Shown piece after piece: positions 15,195 through 24,417 of a DNA stretch of 34,190 nt. The notes under the pieces were generated by a model. The model worked only from the letters and a program-made list of their open reading frames with translations. It did not search any database and was not told where the DNA came from. Every line of letters starts with the position of its first letter. Within the stretch, counting starts at the first letter, position 1. Both the position numbers and the translations under genes were made by a program. Origin of the DNA: Gynuella sp. (GTDB lineage: Bacteria > Pseudomonadota > Gammaproteobacteria > Pseudomonadales > Natronospirillaceae). The DNA lies in assembly GCA_028282465.1 (NCBI GenBank), contig JANQHX010000038.1, positions 1 to 34,190 on the forward strand, read 5' to 3'.

Positions 15195-15608
15195 ATGTCC
15201 GATAAGAATATTGAATTAAAAAAAGCTGGATTAAAGGTTACGCTTCCGAGGTTAAAAATCCTCCAAATACTTGAGGATAGCAACACTAGACACCTTAGTG
15301 CAGAAGACGTTTATAAGGCTTTACTGGACTCAGGTGACGATGTTGGTCTGGCTACGGTTTACCGAGTGCTGACGCAGTTTGAAAGTGCAGGCTTGGTAAC
15401 TCGGCATAACTTTGATGGCGGGCATTCAGTATTTGAACTTGCAGATGGTGAGCATCATGATCATATGGTTTGTGTGGACACCGGCGATGTGGTCGAGTTT
15501 TTTGATGAAGAATTAGAGGCTCTACAGCATAAGATTGCAGAAAAGTACGGATACGACATTGTAGACCACAATCTCGTACTCTATGTTAAGCCAGCTAGGG
15601 CTGAATAA
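15195..15608 (+). CDS. fur: Ferric uptake regulator Fur
   Basis: Iron-responsive repressor, 137 residues. The N-terminal winged helix includes LKKAGLKVTLPRLKILQIL and the recognition region DVGLATVYRVLTQFESAGLV. The metal-binding and dimerisation half has GHSVFEL, the HHDHMVC motif and VDHNLVLYV. After HHDHMVC the second cysteine of the Escherichia coli CxxC is Thr, as in pseudomonad Fur. I see no good Fur box in the short promoter region shared with bamE. Confidence 0.97.
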   Translation: MSDKNIELKKAGLKVTLPRLKILQILEDSNTRHLSAEDVYKALLDSGDDVGLATVYRVLTQFESAGLVTRHNFDGGHSVFELADGEHHDHMVCVDTGDVVEFFDEELEALQHKIAEKYGYDIVDHNLVLYVKPARAE

Positions 15609-15731
15609 CCCAATTGAGACTTGGTGCTAGTTTTTACATTTTTTGCCCTAAATAGTTGTGTATTTGCGCCGAAAAGTCATAAAAGCATGTGTTATGGTGG
15701 TTAGGTGATTAAAAAAACAGCGGGTAAAAAA

Positions 15732-16226
15732 ATGAAATTTATTTCCATTCTTCTAGCTTCTTTGTTGCTGAGTGTTGGAGCGTTTGCAAGCAATGTCAAA
15801 GAAGGCGCTACTATTCCTTCGTTTAAGGTTTCGGAGCTGACTGGTGGCGGTGTTGTCGATATTAAAAGCTTTCGTAATCAGGTTGTTTATCTAGATTTCT
15901 GGGCTTCTTGGTGTGGTCCGTGCCGTGAATCTTTCCCGCTACTGAACGACATGAGAAATGAACTGAAATCCAAAGGCTTTGAAGTCATTGCAATCAATGT
16001 GGATTCCAATAGCGATTTAGGATTGAAATTCTTAAAAGAAACGCCGGTAGATTATGTGATTGGTAAAGATTCTTCTGGCAAATTGCCTGCTTACTTCAAT
16101 GTAGAAGTGATGCCTACTTCTTATATCATCGACAAAAAAGGTGTGGTTAGGGAGATTCACGAAGGTTTTAAATCTAAAGACATGCCTAAGTTAAGAGCTT
16201 TGGTCTCACAGCTACTTGCTGAGTAG
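15732..16226 (+). CDS. Secreted TlpA/ResA-like thiol-disulfide oxidoreductase
   Basis: A thioredoxin-fold protein acting in the periplasm, 164 residues from the chosen ATG. The signal peptide MKFISILLASLLLSVGAFAS is followed by the TlpA-type domain with the active site WASWCGPC, the FEVIAINVDSN strand and the cis-proline region MPTSYIID. A GTG at 15705 is also in frame and would place eight polar, mostly basic residues before the signal peptide; the ATG at 15732 gives the more typical signal. Likely roles are reduction of periplasmic disulfides or cytochrome c assembly, but the neighbours (fur and recN) give no hint. A strong terminator follows. Confidence 0.92.
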   Translation: MKFISILLASLLLSVGAFASNVKEGATIPSFKVSELTGGGVVDIKSFRNQVVYLDFWASWCGPCRESFPLLNDMRNELKSKGFEVIAINVDSNSDLGLKFLKETPVDYVIGKDSSGKLPAYFNVEVMPTSYIIDKKGVVREIHEGFKSKDMPKLRALVSQLLAE

Positions 16227-16287
16227 TCTCGCAATTCGCACCAAAACGCAGTAATTGGCATAGAAACTAATTTCTCAAATAACCGAA

Positions 16288-16318
16288 AGCCCCACGCTTT
16301 TTAGCCTGGGGCTTTTTT
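16288..16318 (+). terminator. Intrinsic terminator after the TlpA-like gene, possibly two-way
   Basis: Stem AGCCCCA (16288-16294) pairs with TGGGGCT (16307-16313), and T-run 16313-16318 follows. Lies between converging genes (TlpA-like and recN), so it may serve both directions, though the leftward side has only a short T-rich run. Confidence 0.85.
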
Positions 16319-16351
16319 GTCAGCCGTATTTAGAAACCTCACATTTTATTT

Positions 16352-18028
16352 CTAATGTTCCATTTGACCGAGACTCACCATCTCCTGAGCATGGGCCAGT
16401 GTCTGATCAGTAATGGTGACTCCACCTAGCATGCGTGCAATCTCTTCCACTCTGTGAGATTCAGCCAATGAAGATACCTGTACATGGGTGTCTTTTTTGG
16501 TTTGAGATTTTTCAACTTTTAGATGCTGATGCGCCTGAGAAGCAACCTGGGGCTGATGAGTCACACAAAGCACTTGGCCTTTTTTACCAAGATGCCTTAG
16601 CAGCCTGCCAACTATTTCAGCAGTACCGCCACTAATACCCACATCCACTTCATCGAACACTAGGGTTGGAATATCACTAGATTCGGCACTAATCACTTGT
16701 ATCGCAAGGCTTATTCGAGAAAGTTCTCCACCAGACGCCGATTTTGATAAGGGCTGAGCTGGCTGGCCTGGGTTCGTTTGAATATAAAACTCGACGTCTT
16801 CCATGCCGTAGGCAGAGAACCGACCATCTTCGAAATTGCTTAGTTTAGTTTGTAAACCAGCACCTTTGAGCGACAAAATCTGCATTTGCTCAGATACCAG
16901 TTTATCCAAGCGCTTGATCGCTTTTTGCCGACTTGACGTGAGTTTTTGGCAAAGACTCAGATGGCGAGATTCTAGTTTTTCTAGATTGTGTTCTAATTCT
17001 TCCATACTGTTTTGGCTGGAATTTAGGCCATTCAACTCCTGCTTTAATTGGTTCCAGGTGCTATATAGGTTTTCTGGTTTAACCTTGTGCTTTCGTGACA
17101 GGTCATAGATAACTCCAAGCCGTTCATCTACTTCAGCCAGTCTGGCTTCATCGAGTTCAAAGCTATTTTGAAAGCGACAAATACCGTCAAGTGACTCTTC
17201 TAAAAGGATTCGAGCACTTTCTAGGTTCTCTGTTGTATCCTTTAGGCTAGGCTCTGAAAGTTCTTCCAGAAGATTGAGAACTTGTTGGACTAATTGATTT
17301 GCACCTTGTTCTGAGTCTTCGCCATCTAATAATCGAGTTGCGTGGTTTAAAGAGTTGAGCAAAATTTCCCCGTTTGACAGCCTTTTTTGTTCTTGTTCCA
17401 GTTCTATCAATTCGTTTTCTTGCAAACCTAGATGATCTAATTCATTTAATTGGTACTGTAGGAGCTGGGATTTGGATTGGATGTCGTCTTCCTGAGACTG
17501 AAGTTTTTGCAGCTCCTTTTTGCACTTGTGCCATTGTTGATAGCTTTGTGTCACTTCAGCTACTAACGATTGATGACCCGCAAAGTTGTCTAAAATTTTT
17601 CTGTGGTTTTCTGAGCGCATTAAAAACTGATGTTCATGCTGGCTGTGGAGATCCAACAGATATTTGCCTAGCTCTTTTAGTTGTTGTAATGGAACGGTTT
17701 GCCCATTGATATAACCTCTGGATCTACCCTCTGCCGTAATGATTCTTCTAACGGACACTTCATCGCCATCTTGCAACTCTTGGCTTTTCAGCCATTTCCC
17801 GGCATCAGGCACTTGCGAAATATCAAATATGGCACAAATTTCAGCTCGTTCGGTACCTGCTTTAACCACTGCTGAATCTGCCCGATTTCCTAAAGCATAA
17901 CCCAGAGCATCTAGCATAATGGATTTGCCTGCGCCAGTTTCACCAGTAATGGCAGTCATTCCTGGGGCTAGCTCTATGTCTGCGTATGCAGTGATTGCAA
18001 AATTTTGAATGGTAAGTTGGCTCAACAT
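16352..18028 (-). CDS. recN: DNA repair protein RecN (SMC-like)
   Basis: SMC-family ATPase used in double-strand break repair by recombination. 558 residues from ATG 18028, normal for the family (a longer frame to 18076 would run through the LexA sites). Walker A is GETGAGKS at 29-36. Long heptad-rich regions (about 155-380) form the coiled coil, and the C-terminal ATPase half has the ABC signature LSKSASGGELSR and Walker B TLVFDEVDVGISGGTA, followed by VLCVTHQPQVA. Two LexA boxes lie just upstream, so it is expected to be strongly SOS-induced. Confidence 0.97.
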   Translation of the reverse strand: MLSQLTIQNFAITAYADIELAPGMTAITGETGAGKSIMLDALGYALGNRADSAVVKAGTERAEICAIFDISQVPDAGKWLKSQELQDGDEVSVRRIITAEGRSRGYINGQTVPLQQLKELGKYLLDLHSQHEHQFLMRSENHRKILDNFAGHQSLVAEVTQSYQQWHKCKKELQKLQSQEDDIQSKSQLLQYQLNELDHLGLQENELIELEQEQKRLSNGEILLNSLNHATRLLDGEDSEQGANQLVQQVLNLLEELSEPSLKDTTENLESARILLEESLDGICRFQNSFELDEARLAEVDERLGVIYDLSRKHKVKPENLYSTWNQLKQELNGLNSSQNSMEELEHNLEKLESRHLSLCQKLTSSRQKAIKRLDKLVSEQMQILSLKGAGLQTKLSNFEDGRFSAYGMEDVEFYIQTNPGQPAQPLSKSASGGELSRISLAIQVISAESSDIPTLVFDEVDVGISGGTAEIVGRLLRHLGKKGQVLCVTHQPQVASQAHQHLKVEKSQTKKDTHVQVSSLAESHRVEEIARMLGGVTITDQTLAHAQEMVSLGQMEH

Positions 18029-18047
18029 AATGTTAGGTCGCCTGAGT

Positions 18048-18063
18048 CTGTTTAAATATACAG
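18048..18063 (-). promoter_or_regulatory. LexA (SOS) box 1 upstream of recN
   Basis: CTGTTTAAATATACAG, a full match to CTGT-N8-ACAG. It begins 19 nt upstream of the recN ATG, inside the promoter region. Confidence 0.88.
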
Positions 18064-18066
18064 TTA

Positions 18067-18082
18067 TTGTATACATATACAG
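18067..18082 (-). promoter_or_regulatory. LexA (SOS) box 2 upstream of recN
   Basis: TTGTATACATATACAG, one mismatch from CTGT-N8-ACAG, centred 19 bp from the first box. Paired sites suggest tight repression, as known for recN in Escherichia coli. Confidence 0.78.
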
Positions 18083-18104
18083 TTAAATACGACTGAGTAC
18101 AACA

Positions 18105-18133
18105 GTTGAAATAAAAAAAACGATCCCGATATA
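18105..18133 (+). promoter_or_regulatory. Sigma-32 (heat-shock) promoter of grpE-dnaK-dnaJ
   Basis: -35 GTTGAAA (18105-18111) and -10 CCCGATATA (18125-18133), with 14 nt between GTTGAA-A and CCCGAT. This matches the CTTGAAA/CCCCATnT pattern of heat-shock promoters. It is about 40 nt upstream of the grpE ATG. Confidence 0.78.
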
Positions 18134-18171
18134 AGCAGCCAGTTTGAATCAGGTAAATTGGAGTTCACTGA

Positions 18172-18774
18172 ATGACCGACGAACAAAATACCGAAAAGGA
18201 AAATGAAGTCATCGATGAGGCTTTGGAAGAGCCATCCGAGGAAGTGGTAGCAGAAGCTACTGATGATACTTTGGATACGGAAGATGAAGCGTTAATACAA
18301 GCTCATGAAGAAATTGAGAGTCTAAAAGATCAGCTATTAAGAACGCAGGCAGAGACCCAGAATCTTCGTCGTCGGGGCGAAAAGGATGTTGAGAACGCGC
18401 ATAAATATGCCGCGGAAAAGTTCGCAAAAGAACTATTAACCGTTGCAGACAATATGGAACGGACTTTAGAAGCCTCAAATGCTGACGGTGCGACCTTAGA
18501 GTCTATTCAAGAAGGCGTGAATATGACGCTTAAAGGCTTCTTTGACACCTTGGGCAAGTTCAACTTGGAGGCAGTGGATCCCCATGGCGAGCCATTTGAT
18601 CCGAATCTGCATCAAGCTATGTCAATGGTGGAGAACCCTGAGGTGGAGCCAAACACTGTTATCGCTGTGATTCAAAAGGGATATACCCTGTCTGGCCGTT
18701 TGTTGCGCCCAGCAATGGTCATGGTAAGTAAAGGTGGTACATCATCTGGTGGTTCCATAGACGAAAAGGCTTGA
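18172..18774 (+). CDS. grpE: Heat-shock nucleotide exchange factor GrpE
   Basis: Releases ADP from DnaK. 200 residues. A very acidic N-terminal tail (1-45) is followed by the long dimerisation helix (about 45-95) and the exchange domain with NTVIAVIQKGYTLSGRLLRPAMV, the family signature near the C-terminus. The NLRRRGEKDVENAHKYAAEKFAKEL region is typical. It is the first gene of the grpE-dnaK-dnaJ cluster; GGAG precedes the ATG. Confidence 0.97.
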   Translation: MTDEQNTEKENEVIDEALEEPSEEVVAEATDDTLDTEDEALIQAHEEIESLKDQLLRTQAETQNLRRRGEKDVENAHKYAAEKFAKELLTVADNMERTLEASNADGATLESIQEGVNMTLKGFFDTLGKFNLEAVDPHGEPFDPNLHQAMSMVENPEVEPNTVIAVIQKGYTLSGRLLRPAMVMVSKGGTSSGGSIDEKA

Positions 18775-18862
18775 AATAAGTCTGGCTACACCAATATATC
18801 AGCTCAAGCAAAGAATTAGGCTGCGAAAAAAGCGCCAAAAAGGTTTTTAGGAGACAAAAGAA

Positions 18863-20797
18863 ATGGCAAAAATTATCGGTATCGACCTGGGCACTACCAA
18901 CTCCTGTGTATCTGTGATGGATGGTGACACCGGCAAGATTATTGAGAATTCCGAAGGGGATCGCACAACTCCTTCAATTATCGCTTTCACTGACGATGGC
19001 GAAACATTGGTTGGTCAGTCTGCAAAACGTCAGGCAGTGACAAACCCTACCAATACTCTATTTGCCGTTAAGCGTTTGATTGGTCGTCGTTTTGAAGATG
19101 ATGTTGTTCAAAAAGACATTGAAATGGTGCCTTACAAGATCGTTAAGGCCGATAACGGCGACGCTTGGGTAGAAGTGAAAGGCGAGAAAAAAGCGCCACC
19201 ACAAATTTCTGCCGAAGTTCTGAAGAAGATGAAAAAGACTGCCGAGGAATTCCTTGGTGAAGAAGTTAAAGAAGCAGTCATTACTGTTCCTGCTTATTTC
19301 AACGACTCTCAGCGTCAAGCAACTAAGGATGCTGGTCGCATTGCGGGTTTAGACGTTAAGCGTATTATTAACGAACCAACTGCCGCTGCCTTAGCTTATG
19401 GTATGGATAAGTCTGGCGGTGATCGCACCATTGCAGTTTACGATTTGGGTGGTGGTACATTCGATATTTCAATTATCGAAATTGCTGACGTAGACGGTGA
19501 AAAGCAGTTTGAAGTATTGGCCACCAACGGCGACACCTTCTTGGGTGGTGAAGACTTCGACATGCGCATGATTAATTATTTGGCTGACACCTTTAAGAAA
19601 GAGCAAGGCATTGATCTAACAGGTGATCCACTAGCTATGCAGCGTTTGAAAGAAGCAGGTGAAAAAGCGAAAGTTGAACTGTCTTCTTCTCAACAAACCG
19701 ATGTCAACCTGCCATACATTACTGCTGACGCAACTGGACCTAAGCACCTTAACGTTAAAGTGACTCGGGCTAAACTTGAAAGCCTAGTTGAAGATCTGGT
19801 TCAAAAGTCATTAGACCCGGTGAAAACTGCTCTGGCTGATGCGGATCTCGAAATCTCTGAAATTGATGAGATTATCTTAGTTGGCGGGCAAACTCGTATG
19901 CCTCTGGTTCAAGAGAAGGTGAAAGACTTCTTTGGAAAAGAGCCACGTAAAGACGTTAACCCAGATGAAGCTGTAGCCATGGGTGCATCCATTCAAGGTG
20001 CGGTATTGTCTGGTGATGTTAAAGACGTATTGTTGTTAGACGTAACACCACTGACTCTAGGTATTGAAACCATGGGAGGTGTTATGACCTCTCTGATCGA
20101 CAAAAACACGACGATTCCAACCAAGAAAACTCAGGTGTTCTCAACGGCTGATGACAACCAGACTGCTGTGACAATTCATGTGTTGCAAGGTGAGCGTAAA
20201 ATGGCTGGTCAGAACAAGTCGCTGGGTCGTTTTGATTTGGCGGACATTCCTCCGGCACCCCGTGGTATTCCTCAGATCGAAGTTGCTTTTGACTTAGACG
20301 CGAACGGTATTTTGAATGTGTCTGCGAAAGATAAAGGAACCGGTAAGGAGCAATCCATTGTTATTCAAGCTTCTTCAGGTTTGTCAGATGATGAAATCGA
20401 GCAAATGGTAAAAGACGCCGAGTCTCATGCTGAAGAAGATCGCAAGTTTGAAGAGTTGGTTCAGGCGCGAAACACAGGCGACGGCATGATTCATGCGACC
20501 AAGAAAACTTTAGAGGATGCGGCTGACAAAGTTGAGCCTGCTGAGAAAGAAGCAATTGAAAAAGCCATTGCCGAACTCGAAGAAGCTTTGAAGACTGATG
20601 ATAAAGACGACATCGAGGCGAAAACGAAGGCACTGACTGATGCGTCTCAAGGCCTAGCTCAGAAACTATATGCCGAGCAAGCGGCTCAGGGAGCAGGACC
20701 AGAAGGTGCTGCTGAAGCAGGTGCAGAACAAGCTCAACCGGGTAACGACGATGCCGTGGATGCAGAGTTTGAAGAAGTAAAAGATGACAAGAAGTAA
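18863..20797 (+). CDS. dnaK: Chaperone DnaK (Hsp70)
   Basis: ATP-dependent chaperone, 644 residues. The nucleotide-binding domain (about 1-385) has [26 protein letters not shown] and [13 protein letters not shown]. The linker [19 protein letters not shown] leads to the substrate-binding domain (about 390-600) and a C-terminal lid with an acidic end, [15 protein letters not shown] lies shortly before the ATG. It sits 88 bp after grpE with no terminator between, and a terminator/attenuator follows it before dnaJ. Confidence 0.98.
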   Translation: MAKIIGIDLGTTNSCVSVMDGDTGKIIENSEGDRTTPSIIAFTDDGETLVGQSAKRQAVTNPTNTLFAVKRLIGRRFEDDVVQKDIEMVPYKIVKADNGDAWVEVKGEKKAPPQISAEVLKKMKKTAEEFLGEEVKEAVITVPAYFNDSQRQATKDAGRIAGLDVKRIINEPTAAALAYGMDKSGGDRTIAVYDLGGGTFDISIIEIADVDGEKQFEVLATNGDTFLGGEDFDMRMINYLADTFKKEQGIDLTGDPLAMQRLKEAGEKAKVELSSSQQTDVNLPYITADATGPKHLNVKVTRAKLESLVEDLVQKSLDPVKTALADADLEISEIDEIILVGGQTRMPLVQEKVKDFFGKEPRKDVNPDEAVAMGASIQGAVLSGDVKDVLLLDVTPLTLGIETMGGVMTSLIDKNTTIPTKKTQVFSTADDNQTAVTIHVLQGERKMAGQNKSLGRFDLADIPPAPRGIPQIEVAFDLDANGILNVSAKDKGTGKEQSIVIQASSGLSDDEIEQMVKDAESHAEEDRKFEELVQARNTGDGMIHATKKTLEDAADKVEPAEKEAIEKAIAELEEALKTDDKDDIEAKTKALTDASQGLAQKLYAEQAAQGAGPEGAAEAGAEQAQPGNDDAVDAEFEEVKDDKK

Positions 20798-20815
20798 TTA
20801 AACTTCTTGCTGGGA

Positions 20816-20848
20816 ACGCCTCACCATTAATTTGAGTGGGGCGTTTTT
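20816..20848 (+). terminator. Terminator or attenuator between dnaK and dnaJ
   Basis: Stem ACGCCTCAC (20816-20824) pairs with GTGGGGCGT (20836-20844) with one G-U pair, followed by TTTTT to 20848. Partial readthrough would give less DnaJ than DnaK. Confidence 0.8.
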
Positions 20849-20903
20849 GTCTGTCAGCCGTCAAAAACTGTTATTGGGCTGCTAAACACAAAGTTGAAAG
20901 ACA

Positions 20904-22028
20904 ATGTCGAAAAGAGATTATTACGAAGTCCTAGGTGTTGCTAAAGGCTCTGATGCCAAGGAAATTAAAAAAGCTTATCGAAAGATGGCAATGAAGTATC
21001 ACCCGGATAGAAATCCAGATGATGCACAGGCAGAGGCAGCGTTCAAAGAAGTGAATGAGGCCTATGAGGTTCTTTCCGATGATCAAAAGCGGCAGGCTTA
21101 CGACCAGTTTGGGCATGATGCTGTAAATGGTCAGGGTGGTTTCGGAGGCGCTGGTGCTGGACACGGTAGCTTCAGTGATATTTTCGGCGATGTGTTTGGA
21201 GATATCTTTGGAGGCGCTGGTGGTGGCGGTCGTCGTAGCAATGTTCAACGGGGTAGTGATCTTAGATACAACCTTGAATTAAGCCTTGAGCAAGCAGTTC
21301 GAGGAGCAGATAAAAAAATCAAGGTGCCTACGTTGGTAACTTGTGAAGTGTGCGACGGCACAGGTGCTAAAAAAGGCACTAGCCCGGTAACCTGTAACAC
21401 CTGTGGTGGTGTGGGCCAAGTACGTATGCAACAGGGATTTTTCTCTGTTCAACAAACTTGCCCAACCTGTGGCGGTACAGGAAAGATCATTAAAGACCCT
21501 TGTACCAGCTGTCATGGTCGTGGTGTTAAAGAAGAAACCAAAACCCTCAGCGTGAAAATTCCTCCAGGTGTTGATACAGGGGATCGCATTCGCTTGTCAG
21601 GCGAAGGTGAGGCCGGTGTAAATGGTGGCCCTCCAGGGGATCTTTATGTTCAAGTGCATGTGAAGCAACACCCGATTTTCGAGAGAGATGGTGCAAATCT
21701 TTACTGTGAGGTGCCGATATCATTTGTCGACGCTGCACTGGGTGGAGAGCTTGAAGTTCCCACTTTAGATGGCAGGGTTAAATTAAAAATTCCCGCAGAA
21801 ACTCAAACTGGCAAAATGTTTAGGCTTAGAGGCAAAGGGGTTAAGCCTGTGAGAGGTTCAGTAGTAGGTGATCTGTTATGTAAGGTTCAAATTGAAACAC
21901 CTGTTAATTTAACCTCGAAGCAGAAAGATTTGTTGGAAGAATTTCAATCTTCTATGGAAGGAAAAGACCATTCACCTAGAAAGAAAACTTGGTTTGATGG
22001 GGTGAAAAAATTCTTTGAAGAAATGTAA
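20904..22028 (+). CDS. dnaJ: Co-chaperone DnaJ (Hsp40)
   Basis: Delivers clients to DnaK and stimulates its ATPase. 374 residues. The J domain (1-70) has the HPD motif (33-35). A Gly/Phe-rich linker follows (about 75-115), then four zinc-binding CxxCxGxG units: [32 protein letters not shown]. The C-terminal substrate-binding domains have the usual [21 protein letters not shown]. Complete and ordinary; transcription must pass the terminator at 20816-20848 or begin in the short gap. Confidence 0.98.
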   Translation: MSKRDYYEVLGVAKGSDAKEIKKAYRKMAMKYHPDRNPDDAQAEAAFKEVNEAYEVLSDDQKRQAYDQFGHDAVNGQGGFGGAGAGHGSFSDIFGDVFGDIFGGAGGGGRRSNVQRGSDLRYNLELSLEQAVRGADKKIKVPTLVTCEVCDGTGAKKGTSPVTCNTCGGVGQVRMQQGFFSVQQTCPTCGGTGKIIKDPCTSCHGRGVKEETKTLSVKIPPGVDTGDRIRLSGEGEAGVNGGPPGDLYVQVHVKQHPIFERDGANLYCEVPISFVDAALGGELEVPTLDGRVKLKIPAETQTGKMFRLRGKGVKPVRGSVVGDLLCKVQIETPVNLTSKQKDLLEEFQSSMEGKDHSPRKKTWFDGVKKFFEEM

Positions 22029-22048
22029 TAATTTATTCACATTTCACG

Positions 22049-22071
22049 AGCCACCATCGGGTGGCTTTTTT
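22049..22071 (+). terminator. Intrinsic terminator of dnaJ
   Basis: Stem AGCCACC/GGTGGCT with loop ATCG (22049-22066) followed by T-run to 22071. Confidence 0.9.
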
Positions 22072-22626
22072 GTTTCCAGCCCGTGAAGGCAATATCAATA
22101 TTGACTGCCTGTTCCAGTTTTGGTGCGTTATGTTTGTTTTTGGTGCTTTTGTAGTGCGCAAATATCTTATTTGTCACTAAAGCTTAAAGAAAATTTAGCA
22201 AATACTTAAAGTCTTTATTACGTCTATTTAGCAGTCTTATATACCAATTATTTTGAGATTAAAAAAAATTTTAGGGCCTGTTAATTAGGGGTTTTAGGGA
22301 ATGTGTTTCATATCGGTTAAATGTATGAAAAAAACTTTAGTGCTGTATTGATTCTGCAATTAAGCTCTGGTTTTATAGCGCCCGGCACTAAAACGGTTCA
22401 GTTGGTGATAGAAAAGCACCAATGAAGAAAGTACTCAGGCAGTAAATACTGTGTTTAGGTGGTTGGCAAGGCAATTGCTGTAATACGCACGAAACATGGT
22501 GGGTACATCATAACAACCATAAAGTTCATATCTGTCAGTGAGTTATCAAAATTCAACTGATAGGAATGCAAGAAAATCAGTCCGGCAAGAGCTGGGTAAT
22601 GATTCAAAACTCTTAAGGGGAAAAAA
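22072..22626. other. Long upstream region of the porin gene
   Basis: 555 bp without a gene. It is AT-rich in its middle part (about 22160-22300). It contains the palindrome TCAATATTGA near 22100 and, just before the porin ATG, AAGGGG at 7-nt spacing as ribosome binding site. I could not pick a convincing sigma-70 promoter. The length leaves room for regulators or a small RNA, but I see no proof of either. Confidence 0.5.
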
Positions 22627-23850
22627 ATGAAAGCGATTAAGAAAGCATCCGGTTTTGCAGTATCTGCACTGGCGTTGGCTATTGCAGGCCAAGCTGTTGC
22701 TGACGGACATGGTCACAGTGATACTGAGTTTGAAGTATCGGGTTCTTTGACACTTGAGTCTGTTCATGACTTGGAAGGCGAGACTCGTTCTATGGATTAT
22801 ACCTACGCGATTATGGAAGTGGGTGTGAAAGCCGGTATCTTCAGTGCAACTATTTTAGGTGAAGCTAAAGACGATGAGTCTGGTTACTACCAGGAGAACG
22901 ATACACTAGTTCTAGACGACATCATGGTTGAAGATGGTGCTATCTCATTCGGTGATATAGGTGAAACTACTCCAGCATACGACCTGTTAGACGGTGGCGA
23001 TCTTTATGACGAAGATCAAGCTACATCTGCCTATGACGTAGATGGCGCTATTGCATATACAACTGACTTTGGGTTGAAAGCTCAGATTGAGGGTGCTGCC
23101 GGAGCTGGTGAAGGAGATTGGGGTTTAGGCCTATCATATACTGGTGAATATGAAGGCGGAGTTTCAGTTTACGCAGATTACCAGTCACGCGAAGCTGCTG
23201 AAATGGTCATGGTCGATCATGATAATGATCCTTTGACACCTGAAATTGAAGTTCAGGATGGTATGGAATCTTTAGATGCATTCGTTGGCTTGGGTATTGA
23301 GTACTCAGCAGATATGTTTGGTCTACAAGCAGCTTATGTTAATGTTGGTGACGATACTGAAATCGCTGCTCGTTTAACTGCAACTCCAATGGAAGCTTTG
23401 TCTGCTTATCTGTTGGTTTTGTCAACAGATGCAGTATTTGATGCAGATGAAGAATGGGAAGGGATTGATGTTACGTTCGCTGAAGAAACTGAAGTAACTA
23501 GAACTCAAGTTGAGGTCGGAGCCGATTACAGTGTTACTGAGACGGTTTCTTTAGGCGGTCACTATGCAACATTCGATATGGAATGGGAATTGGTAGCTTC
23601 AGAAGCAACTGTTGAAGCGGAAGGTACTGAGATAGCTTTTGACGTTTCATATTCTGAAGGTGCTATTTCAGCCTTTGTTGAATATACCTTAACAGAAGTT
23701 GAAGATGCTGAAGATACGACTTTAGAGCTTGAGGTGGCTTATACTTCAGAAAATGATGTCACTTACGCAGCTAACTACGAAACTGAAGATGGTGACAGCT
23801 TCGAAGACGCTACTTCTGTACTAACTCTATCAGCATCTTACGAATTCTAA
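22627..23850 (+). CDS. Outer-membrane porin-like beta-barrel protein, strongly acidic
   Basis: 407 residues. The signal peptide is MKAIKKASGFAVSALALAIA with cleavage probably after AVA (about residue 25). The mature part alternates short amphipathic strands and ends in the beta-signal LTLSASYEF, with terminal Phe as in BAM substrates. Strand-like repeats such as GIEYSADMFGLQAAYVNVG and VEVGADYSVTETVSLGGHYATF are typical of gram-negative porins. By hand count the mature protein has about 92 Asp/Glu and only about 7 Lys/Arg, extreme even for a marine porin. Such a pore would favour cations or bind divalent metals; this is inference. It has its own strong terminator and is probably abundant. The exact porin family is not assigned. 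Confidence 0.88.
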   Translation: MKAIKKASGFAVSALALAIAGQAVADGHGHSDTEFEVSGSLTLESVHDLEGETRSMDYTYAIMEVGVKAGIFSATILGEAKDDESGYYQENDTLVLDDIMVEDGAISFGDIGETTPAYDLLDGGDLYDEDQATSAYDVDGAIAYTTDFGLKAQIEGAAGAGEGDWGLGLSYTGEYEGGVSVYADYQSREAAEMVMVDHDNDPLTPEIEVQDGMESLDAFVGLGIEYSADMFGLQAAYVNVGDDTEIAARLTATPMEALSAYLLVLSTDAVFDADEEWEGIDVTFAEETEVTRTQVEVGADYSVTETVSLGGHYATFDMEWELVASEATVEAEGTEIAFDVSYSEGAISAFVEYTLTEVEDAEDTTLELEVAYTSENDVTYAANYETEDGDSFEDATSVLTLSASYEF

Positions 23851-23882
23851 TCTTCCACCCTTCAGGAAGTTAGTAATTTTGG

Positions 23883-23907
23883 AGCCGGTCTTATGACCGG
23901 CTTTTTT
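23883..23907 (+). terminator. Intrinsic terminator of the porin gene
   Basis: An 8-bp GC-rich stem AGCCGGTC/GACCGGCT with TTAT loop, followed by a T-run 23902-23907. Confidence 0.92.
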
Positions 23908-23958
23908 AGTATTAGGGAATTGAAAAAATAGGTCTGACGATCACATTTCATCAGGCAC

Positions 23959-23980
23959 AAAAAAACCGGCTGTAAGCCGG
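23959..23980 (-). terminator. Intrinsic terminator of rpsT
   Basis: Read leftward, CCGGCT (23980-23975) and AGCCGG (23971-23966) pair around a 3-nt loop, followed by seven T residues (23965-23959). Confidence 0.88.
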
Positions 23981-24003
23981 CTTTTCGACACTAGTGCGGT
24001 CGA

Positions 24004-24270
24004 TTAAGCTTTTAGGGCTTTAATCTTCGCATTCAAACGACTCTTGGTGCGAGCAGCTTTGTTTTCGCTGATGATGCCTTTACGGGCAGCAACGTCGATA
24101 ACTGGTTGAGCAGCTGTGAAAGCTTTAGTTGCTTCGTCTGCATTTTTAGCTTCAATTTGTGCGATCACTTTTTTGATGTAAGTGCGTACCATTGAGCGCT
24201 GACCGGCATTGCGAGCGCGGCGTACGCCAGCCTGGCGAGCGCGTTTTTTAGATCCAGCAGAATTTGCCAC
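24004..24270 (-). CDS. rpsT: 30S ribosomal protein S20
   Basis: 88 residues; binds 16S rRNA early in 30S assembly. Family features are ANSAGSKKRARQAGVRRARN, the long basic helices and KGIISENKAARTKSRLNAKI. The start is GTG at 24270, with AAGGAG six nt upstream. A non-ATG start is notable because rpsT of Escherichia coli uses UUG, which is needed for autoregulation. Single gene with its own strong promoter and terminator, read opposite to murJ as in pseudomonads. Confidence 0.98.
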   Translation of the reverse strand: MANSAGSKKRARQAGVRRARNAGQRSMVRTYIKKVIAQIEAKNADEATKAFTAAQPVIDVAARKGIISENKAARTKSRLNAKIKALKA

Positions 24271-24313
24271 GATCGGCTCCTTAAATAAATCTTAGAATAG
24301 AAAAGAGGCGCGG

Positions 24314-24342
24314 ATTCTAGTGATGTGTCCGGTTCATGTCAA
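24314..24342 (-). promoter_or_regulatory. Strong sigma-70 promoter of rpsT
   Basis: Read leftward: -35 TTGACA (24342-24337, perfect), 17-nt spacer, -10 TAGAAT (24319-24314). Predicted leader about 35 nt. Confidence 0.85.
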
Positions 24343-24417
24343 TTGCTATTCTTGTAAGGATTCTTTGTAGGAATAGGTTAGACTCTAGCGCCTTGCAATC
24401 TGTCTAAGTGAAACCCT

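Noticed and set aside
15122-15286. N-terminal extension of BamE over the fur start
   Set aside because: It would bury the lipoprotein signal peptide and overlap fur; the short form gives a canonical lipobox.
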